DNA of 13,608 nucleotides from an uncultured Clostridia bacterium. Its GTDB lineage: Bacteria; Bacillota_A; Clostridia; Oscillospirales; Oscillospiraceae. Positions 1 through 5,806 of this stretch are shown in pieces; the first letter of the stretch is position 1; every line of letters begins with the position of its first letter. A program made the translations under genes and the position numbers. Below the pieces are notes generated by a model. That model was given only the letters and a program-made list of their open reading frames with translations. It searched no databases and had not been told where the DNA came from. Location: assembly GCA_947167435.1 (NCBI GenBank), contig CAMVIC010000014.1, forward strand, positions 1 through 13,608, written 5' to 3'.

Positions 1-629
1 ATCACATACGCCTTCACCTTTAGGCAGTAGTCCTCGCCGGAGACCAGCGTTGCGATCTTCCAGTCGGCCAGGGAGATATACTTGGCGAGAATGTCGTTGA
101 TGCCGCTGGAGACCAGACGCATGGGCGCGCCCTTGATGATGTCCAGGTCCGCCACCACCAGAGCGGGGGCTTTCATGCTGATGGACTTCTTCTGGCCCTT
201 GAGGATCACGGAGCAGATGCTGGCCGTAAAGCCGTCGGAGCTGGCAAGCGTCGGGACGGCCACAAAGGGGATGCCCAGCTTGAAGGCGGGATAGCGGCCA
301 AAGTCCATGATCGTGCCGGCGCCGAAGGCCACCAGCACCTCGGGAGAGTCGAGCCGGGTCATCATGTCCTCAATCAGCACGTCCTCGCTGCGCAGACCCT
401 GGGCGGGGAGCACGATTTCCTGGTCGGCCTTTACGTGCTTGCCCTCGGTCAGGGCGTAGATGTTGCTGTCGTAGACGACGGTGCGGCGCTTGTCCGCAAG
501 GCCGACGGCGGCCATGTACTCTTCAAAACGGCTGAGGGCGTCGTATTCCACAACGACCATCTTGGTCTCCAGTTCGTGGTCGCGGCCGCAGCTGCAGGGT
601 CCGATGTATTTTGAGCAATCCATTATCAT
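1..629 (-). CDS. sn-glycerol-1-phosphate dehydrogenase-like (iron-containing alcohol dehydrogenase superfamily), C-terminus cut by window
   Basis: The first 209 residues are present; the rest lies left of base 1. The nucleotide-binding motif GAGTIMD is at about residues 103-109. It is followed by PTLASSDGFTAS (126-137) and SSGINDILAKY (174-184), a pattern I recognise from bacterial AraM and archaeal EgsA glycerol-1-phosphate dehydrogenases. In that family the Asp of the last motif (here D179) is a metal ligand. The family uses NAD(P)H to interconvert dihydroxyacetone phosphate and sn-glycerol-1-phosphate in the cytosol; related dehydrogenases use other polyols, so the substrate is open. I chose ATG at 629 because GAGGT lies 8 nt before it; ATG at 623 in the same frame is the alternative. 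It is the last visible gene of the TRAP operon, 25 nt after the flavin reductase gene. The metal-binding histidines fall outside the window and cannot be checked. Confidence 0.8.
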   Translation of the reverse strand, partial: MIMDCSKYIGPCSCGRDHELETKMVVVEYDALSRFEEYMAAVGLADKRRTVVYDSNIYALTEGKHVKADQEIVLPAQGLRSEDVLIEDMMTRLDSPEVLVAFGAGTIMDFGRYPAFKLGIPFVAVPTLASSDGFTASICSVILKGQKKSISMKAPALVVADLDIIKGAPMRLVSSGINDILAKYISLADWKIATLVSGEDYCLKVKAYV

Positions 630-654
630 TTCCAACTACCTCTTTTCCCGGTCC

Positions 655-1158
655 TCAGACCGTATCCAGGCGGCCATAGCCGTCCCAGGCAAACAGATGC
701 CGGACTCCCGCGTCCCCGTGACAGGTGAGAATCTCGGCCAGATAAAACGTATGGTCGCCGGCCTCGGCCGTGCTGACCAGGCGGCATTCGAAGGAGACGC
801 GGCTGCCGGAGACAAGGCTGGCCGGAATCACGGAGGCCGCCTCCAGCGGGATATCGAACTCCGCTGCCTTGTCGTGGTCGCGGCCGGAGCAGCGCCCGCA
901 GGCAAGGGCCGCGCTGCGCAGCTCCTCTCCCACAACGTTCAGCGTGAACACGCCGTTTTTCTGAATCAGGGAGCCGCTCAGGCCCTTTTTGCTCAGGCAC
1001 GCGCCCAGCATGGGCGGATGGTTGGACAGATAGGTCCACCAGGACACCGCCATCAGATTATCGCTGCCGTCTTCCCGCCGGGCGGAGAGCAGCGCAAAAG
1101 GGGCAGGCGCAGTCAGGCGCTGTGCCTGCCCCAGGGTGATTTCCGTCATGCCGCTCAT
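655..1158 (-). CDS. Flavin reductase-like domain protein (FMN-binding split barrel)
   Basis: A 167-residue single-domain protein, the usual size of the family. The N-terminal half reads like a flavin reductase domain: PFALLSARREDGSDNLMAVSWW at about 20-41, where such proteins bind FMN, then PPMLGACLSKKG (48-59) and a conserved GVFTLNVV segment (69-76). The C-terminal half has FECRLVS and FYLAEI strands. Such proteins bind FMN and either transfer hydride from NAD(P)H to free flavin or act as small flavoproteins in anaerobes. The partner cannot be read from sequence. Its ATG overlaps the stop of the upstream TIM-barrel gene in an ATGA, so translation is probably coupled. No strong Shine-Dalgarno is seen beyond GAAGG. 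The Etf operon upstream is also flavin-based, which may or may not be coincidence. Confidence 0.82.
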   Translation of the reverse strand: MSGMTEITLGQAQRLTAPAPFALLSARREDGSDNLMAVSWWTYLSNHPPMLGACLSKKGLSGSLIQKNGVFTLNVVGEELRSAALACGRCSGRDHDKAAEFDIPLEAASVIPASLVSGSRVSFECRLVSTAEAGDHTFYLAEILTCHGDAGVRHLFAWDGYGRLDTV

Positions 1159-1829
1159 TTCGCCTTCATGTAGTAGGCCACGGCAACCAGATTGTCGCGG
1201 AAGCTGCCGGTGGGGACAAACTTCTTCTCGAACAGGGCGGAGCCCATGGTGAAGGTCCAGGGTCCGATGTCGAACATGGTGTCGATCCGCTTGAAGCTGT
1301 TGATGCTGCCGGCGATGCAGATCTTGGCAGGGACGGCGGCGCAGAACTCATAGGCCAGCTTTTCGCCGTCGATCACGTGGCGATAGGCCAGAATGTCGAA
1401 GCCCTTGATGCCCTTGTCCATAAGCTCCTTCGCGTTTTCGATGATCTCCTCGTTGCTGCCCTCCAGAATGCTGGGGCTGCCGGAGACCTTGCCGACGAAG
1501 GGCAGATACTCCATGCCGTTGTCCCTGAGGAGCTTGGCGACGGAGTCATAGTACAGCGTGCCCATCAGGTAATCAAAGCCGCAGTCAATGGCGGTCTGGG
1601 CGCCGTCGAGGCAGCTGGCCTCGTCGTAGGTGACAACCTCAAGGAAGGTGGTTTTGCCGGCGGCCTTCATGGCGGCAACCAGCGCCTTCATCTGGTCCTT
1701 GGGAAGGCCCACGTTTTTGAAGCCCCAGTACTTGACCTCTTCCAGGTCCTTGCACTGCTCGAAGACCTCGGCCGCGTCCTTTACGGTCACGTCGTGGTGG
1801 GTCAGCATGATGATGATGTCGGGTCTCAT
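1155..1829 (-). CDS. Uncharacterised TIM-barrel (phosphate-binding beta/alpha barrel) protein
   Basis: 224 residues that parse as repeated beta-alpha units. Strands end in IIIMLTHHD (N-terminus), KYWGFKNVG (33-41), TTFLEVV, DYLMGTLYY, YLPFVGKVSG, GFDILAYR and KICIAGSINS. The C-terminal FTMGSALFEKKF is the Gly/Ser phosphate-binding loop typical of HisA/HisF-, KDPG aldolase- and PcrB-like barrels. Charged residues at strand ends (H11, H12, K38, E64 and the Lys of VGKV) are catalytic candidates. I cannot name the reaction: aldolase, isomerase or prenyl/phosphate transferase are all possible. The start ATG is preceded by AGGAGGAAGAATC, an excellent ribosome binding site. The stop overlaps the flavin reductase start by 4 nt. 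The glycerol-1-phosphate dehydrogenase-like gene two places downstream hints at a phosphorylated triose or polyol substrate, which is inference only. Confidence 0.75.
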   Translation of the reverse strand: MRPDIIIMLTHHDVTVKDAAEVFEQCKDLEEVKYWGFKNVGLPKDQMKALVAAMKAAGKTTFLEVVTYDEASCLDGAQTAIDCGFDYLMGTLYYDSVAKLLRDNGMEYLPFVGKVSGSPSILEGSNEEIIENAKELMDKGIKGFDILAYRHVIDGEKLAYEFCAAVPAKICIAGSINSFKRIDTMFDIGPWTFTMGSALFEKKFVPTGSFRDNLVAVAYYMKAK

Positions 1830-1883
1830 GATTCTTCCTCCTGTAATAAAAATGTTGTGTTGCCGGTATATGCGATTTGCGCT

Positions 1884-1922
1884 TTCCCATGAAAAGCAGA
1901 CGGCGGCCGCTTTTCATGGGAA
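1884..1922 (-). other. Intercistronic 14-bp hairpin
   Basis: A perfect inverted repeat: left arm TTCCCATGAAAAGC (1884-1897), 11-nt loop, right arm GCTTTTCATGGGAA (1909-1922). On the minus strand it begins 6 nt after the stop of the TPR-like gene and 54 nt before the start of the TIM-barrel gene. No U-tract follows on either strand, so it is not a classical terminator. An mRNA-stabilising, processing or partial attenuation element is more likely. It divides transporter genes from enzyme genes. Confidence 0.7.
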
Positions 1923-1928
1923 GTGATG

Positions 1929-2426
1929 TCAGGGCTTCGCGCCGGCCTCGGCTGCCAGCGCCTCAAGCAGGGCGGCGTATTCCGCCGCGGCGTCCGGCTG
2001 CAGCAGGGAGCTGTCCACCGGATCGAGAAGGGCACGGGCCGCCTCGGCGTCGCCGGCGCGCAGCTTTTCCGCGGCCAGCTTTACGGCGCAGGTGTTCGCC
2101 ATGACCGCGGCCGCCTGCTGCTCCTCAATCCCGGCAAAGGCCTCCCGCGCGGCCTCATAGTCGCCGTTTTCATAGAGGAGCCCGGCGTCGATAAAGGCCT
2201 TGAGTTCGGGGCGGTACTGCTCCACCCAGCGGGGATAGACCATCAGCTTCTCCGCCGCGCGGAAATGCCCGGCGAGGGCCAGCCGCTGGGAGACGAAGCC
2301 GGAGATCAGAAAGACCGAGAGCAGCAGGGCCGTGCCCAGAACAATCCGCCACCAGGACATTTTGCCCAGGGGACGCCAGGTGCGCTGGGCGCGGATCTGC
2401 CGGTAGCTGCCATAGCGGTTATCCAT
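1929..2426 (-). CDS. Small membrane-anchored TPR-like protein of the TRAP operon
   Basis: 165 residues that I do not recognise as a named family. After a basic N-terminus (R4, R9, R12, R15, R18) there is one hydrophobic segment at about 25-45 (SWWRIVLGTALLLSVFLISGF), an expected membrane anchor with the rest outside. The C-terminal part is Ala/Glu-rich and helical: AGLLYENGDYEAAREAFAGI (81-100) and AEKLRAGDAEAARALLDPV (119-137) read like tetratricopeptide helices. TPR units normally mediate protein contacts, so it may scaffold or tune the transporter; that is inference. It begins 3 nt after the dctM stop, has no good Shine-Dalgarno, and is probably translated by coupling. It is not a standard TRAP component; the TPR-like protein TatT known from some TRAP systems is a periplasmic lipoprotein, so the parallel is loose. 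Confidence 0.7.
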   Translation of the reverse strand: MDNRYGSYRQIRAQRTWRPLGKMSWWRIVLGTALLLSVFLISGFVSQRLALAGHFRAAEKLMVYPRWVEQYRPELKAFIDAGLLYENGDYEAAREAFAGIEEQQAAAVMANTCAVKLAAEKLRAGDAEAARALLDPVDSSLLQPDAAAEYAALLEALAAEAGAKP

Positions 2427-2429
2427 GGG

Positions 2430-3719
2430 CTACATGGGGCCGAGCAGCAGGTCGGGCAGCCAGGTGCAGAAGCCGGGGATAAAGGTGGTCAGCGCCACGA
2501 CGACCAGGTCCACCAGAATCATCACCAGCATCCAGGGGATGAGCTTGGTCACGCCGGTCTTGACCACGGTGACGGTGACGAAGAGGTAGCTGCCAACCGG
2601 CGGCGTCAGACCGCCGATGATGGTGCAGAGGGTGAACACAAGGCCGAACTGAACCATGTTGCAGCCCAGCTTCTGAAGCAGGGGATACACCAGCGGCAGC
2701 ACCACGGGCATGACCGCAACGGGCTCCATGAAGCAGCCGATCAGCAGCACGAAGGCGCCGACCAGCAGCATGATGACGGTGGGACTGCCGGAGGAGACGT
2801 TCATCAGCCACTCCTGGAAGACCTTGCCGAAGCCCTCGACGGTGAAGATGTAGGCGAACATGGTGGAGGCTGCGTAGAGAGACAGGACCTGGCCCGTACC
2901 CTCGGCGGCCTTGAAGAGGACGCTCAGAATCTTCTTGAGATTCAGCTCGTGGTAGAAGAAGATGCCCACAACCAGACCGTAAACGCAGGCGATGGCGCCG
3001 GCCTCGGTGGGGGTGCAGAAGCCTGCGGTGATGCCGACGATGATGATCAGCGGCATCAGCAGTGCCCAGAAGCAGTCCTTCAGGGCCTTGAGAACTTTTT
3101 TGCCCACAAACTTTCCGCCATAGTCGATGTTGTGCTTTTTGGCATAGAAATGGCAGATGATCATCAGGATGATGCCGATCGCGAAGCCGGGGGTGTAGCC
3201 TGCCAGGAACATGCGCGTGATGGACAGGCCCGTGATCGCGGCGAACATGATCATGACGTTTCCGGGCGGGATGATGGGGGCGGTGGAGGCAGCGCCGGCG
3301 ATCATGGCGCCGGTGAACTCCTTCTTATAGCCGATCTTCTCCATGTCCGGGGCGGTGATGGAGCCGATGGCGGCGACCGCGGCCGTGCCGGAGCCGGAGA
3401 CGGCGCCGAAGAGCATGTTGGCCGCCACGCAGACGATGCCGACGCCGCCGCGCAGCCAGGAGAACAGGGCCGAGCAGAACTGGATGATCCGCTTGGACAG
3501 GCCGCCCTGGTTCATGATGGAGCCGGAGATCATGAAGAAGGGGATTGCCATCAGGGTGAAGGAGTTGATGCCGCTGATAAATCCGCGGCAGTTCATGTAC
3601 ATCTGCAGCGGCCCTTCTCCCAGCAGAACGGCCAGGAAGCCTGCGCCCAGCAGGGAGAAGGTGATGGGGACGCCGAGCAGCATCAGGGCGAGAAGGGAAA
3701 CACACGCGATCAGAAGCAT
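2430..3719 (-). CDS. dctM: TRAP transporter large permease (DctM family)
   Basis: 429 residues, the usual length of the family, and almost wholly hydrophobic with about a dozen membrane segments. It is the transport channel of a sodium-driven TRAP system in the cytoplasmic membrane. Family hallmarks are visible: PIIPPGNVMIMFAAITGLSI and LAGYTPGFAIG in the N-terminal half, FCTPTEAGAIACVYGLVVG in the middle, and FMEPVAVMPVVLPLVYPLLQ and IGGLTPPVGSYLFV near the C-terminus. Its ATG shares one base with the TAA stop of dctQ (TAATG), so the two permease subunits are translationally coupled, as is common for TRAP pairs. The paralogous GxxTP...PPxG patterns in the two halves fit the inverted-repeat elevator fold known for this family. 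Substrate is set mainly by the DctP receptor. Confidence 0.95.
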   Translation of the reverse strand: MLLIACVSLLALMLLGVPITFSLLGAGFLAVLLGEGPLQMYMNCRGFISGINSFTLMAIPFFMISGSIMNQGGLSKRIIQFCSALFSWLRGGVGIVCVAANMLFGAVSGSGTAAVAAIGSITAPDMEKIGYKKEFTGAMIAGAASTAPIIPPGNVMIMFAAITGLSITRMFLAGYTPGFAIGIILMIICHFYAKKHNIDYGGKFVGKKVLKALKDCFWALLMPLIIIVGITAGFCTPTEAGAIACVYGLVVGIFFYHELNLKKILSVLFKAAEGTGQVLSLYAASTMFAYIFTVEGFGKVFQEWLMNVSSGSPTVIMLLVGAFVLLIGCFMEPVAVMPVVLPLVYPLLQKLGCNMVQFGLVFTLCTIIGGLTPPVGSYLFVTVTVVKTGVTKLIPWMLVMILVDLVVVALTTFIPGFCTWLPDLLLGPM

Positions 3720-4267
3720 TACTCCGTCACCTCTCCTTCGTTGATTTTTTCATATTCGGTCTTTTCCAGGGTGTTGTTCCAAAGTGCCATGACCTTGCCC
3801 GGGGTGATGCGCAGATATCCCAGCACCATCAGGATCGAGCCCGCGATGTAGGAATCGTACAGCACCCACTGGGGCCAGCCGGTACCGGTCAGCTTGGTGG
3901 GGGCGTAAATCTTGACCATCTTGAAGGCTGCCGGCAGAAGTGCGATCAGGAAAAAGCAGGCGAGGGTGCGGGTGAGGGCATATAGAACAGCCCGCACCTT
4001 GTTGTTCTTGATCAGCTCCTGCAGCAGGTCAAGGGTGACGTGGTCGTCAGCCCTGGCGGTGAGGGAGGCACCGACACAGGTGACCCAGACGGCGCACAGG
4101 ATGACGATTTCCTCCGCCGCGCGGAAGGAGTGGTGGAATGCGTAGCGGCCGACGGTGTTCACGAAGCAGACCCCGATCATAATCGCCAGCAGCAGCGCGC
4201 AGAAATACTTGATGATAATCGCGAGAGCATCGTCTACCTTCCGATAGACAGCCAGAATTTTTTTCAT
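3719..4267 (-). CDS. dctQ: TRAP transporter small permease (DctQ family)
   Basis: 182 residues with four predicted membrane helices at about 16-36, 51-70, 92-115 and 130-150. The segment FRAAEEIVILCAVWVTCVGA (48-67) carries the family's conserved acidic pair before helix 2, and ADDHVTLDLL follows the usual loop. DctQ forms the membrane scaffold that holds DctM and helps dock the substrate-loaded receptor. It starts at an ATG preceded by AGAGGT, and its stop overlaps the dctM start by one base. The C-terminus after helix 4 is charged and cytosolic (KTEYEKINEGEVTE). It is separated from dctP by 127 nt containing a strong hairpin, unlike the tight junctions downstream, which suggests that receptor and permease levels are set differently. 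Confidence 0.93.
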   Translation of the reverse strand: MKKILAVYRKVDDALAIIIKYFCALLLAIMIGVCFVNTVGRYAFHHSFRAAEEIVILCAVWVTCVGASLTARADDHVTLDLLQELIKNNKVRAVLYALTRTLACFFLIALLPAAFKMVKIYAPTKLTGTGWPQWVLYDSYIAGSILMVLGYLRITPGKVMALWNNTLEKTEYEKINEGEVTE

Positions 4268-4329
4268 AGACCGACCTCTTTTCCTGAGGTATTTGCGTGA
4301 GAAACAGGGAAAATTGCCCGGAAAAGCAG

Positions 4330-4356
4330 CCGGAGAGCCCGGAATGGGCTCTCCGG
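4330..4356 (-). other. Intercistronic hairpin between dctP and dctQ
   Basis: A perfect 11-bp stem with a 5-nt loop: CCGGAGAGCCC (4330-4340) and GGGCTCTCCGG (4346-4356). On the minus strand it lies 38 nt after the dctP stop and is followed by CTGCTTTTCC, a weak, interrupted U-stretch. It can act as a leaky terminator or a 3' stabiliser of dctP mRNA. Either would give more receptor than permease, the usual stoichiometry of binding-protein-dependent transporters. Confidence 0.7.
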
Positions 4357-4394
4357 AAAAAGAGCTTCAGACGGTTATGCTGTGGGAATACTGC

Positions 4395-5447
4395 TTATTT
4401 GGCATTGGCGGCCACATAGTCCAGAGCTTCCTGGAAGATGGCCTCAACGCCCCACTCGGAGATCTTCCCATCGCGGAAGGCGGTGTCAGCGGCCTTGAAG
4501 CCGGCGAAGGCTTCCTCGGTCGGGGTGATGACCTCGACGCCGGCCTCCTTGATCTTCTCAAGCTCGGCTTCGTTGGCGCCTACGCGGTCATAGCACTGCT
4601 CCACGCTCTTCTCCTTGAAGACCTCGATCAGGATCTGCTGCAGATCCTCAGGCAGCTGCTGGAGATTGGACTTGTTGATCATCAGCAGGTTCAGGGAGGC
4701 AATGTGATAGGTCTCGATGTACCAGTGGAAGCCCTCCTGCTGGCCGCGGGCGGTGATGGAGGCGGGGTCAGACTCAAAGCCCTCGATGGTGCCGTTGGCA
4801 AGGCTGGTAATGACCTGGGAGGAGCTCATGGCAGTGGGAGCGCAGCCCCAACCCTCGACGGTGGCCATGTAGACGTCAGACTGGGGAACGCGGATACGCA
4901 GGTTCTTGCAGTCGTCCACGGTGTAGACGGGGAACTTCTCCGCCGTGCAGAGGCAGCGGATGCCCTGGCTCAGAGCGCCCAGGCAGTACAGGTCGATGCC
5001 GGCCTCTTCCAGCTGCTTGTTGGTCAGCTCGGGAAGAATCTCGCCCAGAGCGTTCATCTGGGAGTAGTTGTCGACAACGTAGGGAAGCTCGGACCAGCCG
5101 ATGGCGTCAATGCCGCCGACCGTGCCCCAGACGGAGGGGCCGGAGAGGCTCATGTCCAGTGTGCCGGCGAATACCTGCGGGATCAGCTCTTCCTCGCTGC
5201 CCATGACGCCGCCGGGAACACAGTCGATGACGAGGCGTCCTTCAGATCTTTCCTTGACCTCTTCAATGGCCTTGTTGATCCACAGAGACTCATGGCCGCC
5301 GGCCTCCTCGGCAGCGAAGATGTGGTAGAAGGTCAGGGTGTAGGTGCCGTTCTTCTCGTTGACGGCGAAGGCGGGGGTCAGCCCGGCCAATGCCACAATC
5401 ATAACGAGCATCAGGGCAAACGCCAGAATCCGTTTCGTGCTTTTCAT
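4395..5447 (-). CDS. dctP: TRAP transporter solute receptor (DctP family)
   Basis: 350 residues from the ATG at 5447, chosen because AAGGAGG stands just before it; an in-frame ATG at 5498 would add 17 residues but lacks such a site and would spoil the signal peptide. Residues 1-28 are an export signal (KSTKR, a hydrophobic core, then a TPAFA-V cleavage site). No lipobox cysteine is present. The family core follows: PGGVMGSEEELIPQVFAGTLD (78-98), then NLRIRVP (182-188), where R186 corresponds to the arginine that salt-bridges the substrate carboxylate in DctP proteins, and ANGTIEGFES (217-226). The receptor captures an organic acid outside the membrane and delivers it to DctQM. Which acid cannot be told; the neighbouring hydroxyacid dehydrogenase makes lactate-like or sugar-derived acids reasonable guesses. 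Confidence 0.94.
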   Translation of the reverse strand: MKSTKRILAFALMLVMIVALAGLTPAFAVNEKNGTYTLTFYHIFAAEEAGGHESLWINKAIEEVKERSEGRLVIDCVPGGVMGSEEELIPQVFAGTLDMSLSGPSVWGTVGGIDAIGWSELPYVVDNYSQMNALGEILPELTNKQLEEAGIDLYCLGALSQGIRCLCTAEKFPVYTVDDCKNLRIRVPQSDVYMATVEGWGCAPTAMSSSQVITSLANGTIEGFESDPASITARGQQEGFHWYIETYHIASLNLLMINKSNLQQLPEDLQQILIEVFKEKSVEQCYDRVGANEAELEKIKEAGVEVITPTEEAFAGFKAADTAFRDGKISEWGVEAIFQEALDYVAANAK

Positions 5448-5483
5448 TGAGATCCTCCTTTTTAATATAATAATACTTCCGGT

Positions 5484-5504
5484 GGTCATTTTGTACAAAT
5501 GACC
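5484..5504. promoter_or_regulatory. Palindromic operator candidate of the TRAP operon
   Basis: Two 8-nt arms, GGTCATTT and AAATGACC, flank the pentamer TGTAC. On the minus strand the site begins about 3 nt after the predicted transcription start. A repressor bound there would block the promoter. The core TTGTACAA resembles GntR/FadR-type half-sites (GT..AC), a common regulator class for organic-acid TRAP operons. No regulator gene lies in the window. An RNA hairpin in the dctP leader is the alternative reading. Confidence 0.55.
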
Positions 5505-5513
5505 TGTAAAAAA

Positions 5514-5542
5514 ATAATACTTCTTTTCAGCTCACTTGTCAA
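5514..5542 (-). promoter_or_regulatory. Sigma-A type promoter of the TRAP operon
   Basis: On the minus strand, a perfect -35 box TTGACA (5542-5537), a 17-nt spacer and a -10 box TATTAT (5519-5514). A/T tracts upstream of the -35 (about 5560-5580) look like an UP element. The predicted start is near 5507, giving a leader of about 60 nt before dctP. Confidence 0.8.
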
Positions 5543-5762
5543 GTCGCACAAAAGAAGGAACGAAAAATTTTTTTATTGCACATAACAGAGGCGTTTCGCA
5601 GACAAAAAAGCGGAAAAGAACGATTTTTTGCGCTTTATCGATTAAGCTTTATAAAACAGGCCTGCGGGACAACATATTCCGAATCTTTCCCACTCGAAGA
5701 GCAAAGCGTCCGAATCCGGACAAATAATGAAAACTGAAATGATTTTTGTTGGGAAAACGAAA
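5543..5762. other. AT-rich intergenic region between the two minus-strand operons
   Basis: The gap between etfA and dctP (5448-5806) is clearly more AT-rich than the genes. Besides the promoter, operator and terminator listed separately, it holds a 16-nt near-palindrome GCTTTATCGATTAAGC at 5632-5647 with a central T/T mismatch pair. I find no convincing gene here. Short open frames lack ribosome binding sites. Confidence 0.5.
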
Positions 5763-5793
5763 CAGCAGGCTGACCTTCCGAGCCAGCCTGCTG
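5751..5793 (-). terminator. Rho-independent terminator of the lctD-etfB-etfA operon
   Basis: A perfect 10-bp stem, CAGCAGGCTG (5763-5772) with CAGCCTGCTG (5784-5793), and an 11-nt loop. On the minus strand it sits 13 nt after the etfA stop and is followed by TTTCGTTTTCCC, an interrupted U-tract. It separates the Etf operon from the TRAP operon behind it. Confidence 0.85.
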
Positions 5794-5806
5794 CTTATCC
5801 TGCCCA

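Noticed and set aside
1923..3851. 642-codon plus-strand open frame
   Set aside because: It is antisense to dctM, dctQ and the TPR-like gene, which have clear family motifs. Its product is His/Asp/Gly-rich low-complexity sequence typical of a GC-rich shadow frame.
4293..5450. 385-codon plus-strand open frame opposite dctP
   Set aside because: Shadow frame of the well-supported dctP gene, without ribosome binding site or domain.
5628..5655. Weak plus-strand promoter-like pair TTGCGC / TATAAA
   Set aside because: No plus-strand gene follows until 9554, and the match is expected by chance in AT-rich DNA.
5536..5727. Small lysine-rich open frame in the TRAP upstream gap
   Set aside because: It begins at a TTG inside the -35 region, has no ribosome binding site, and its composition simply follows AT-rich DNA.
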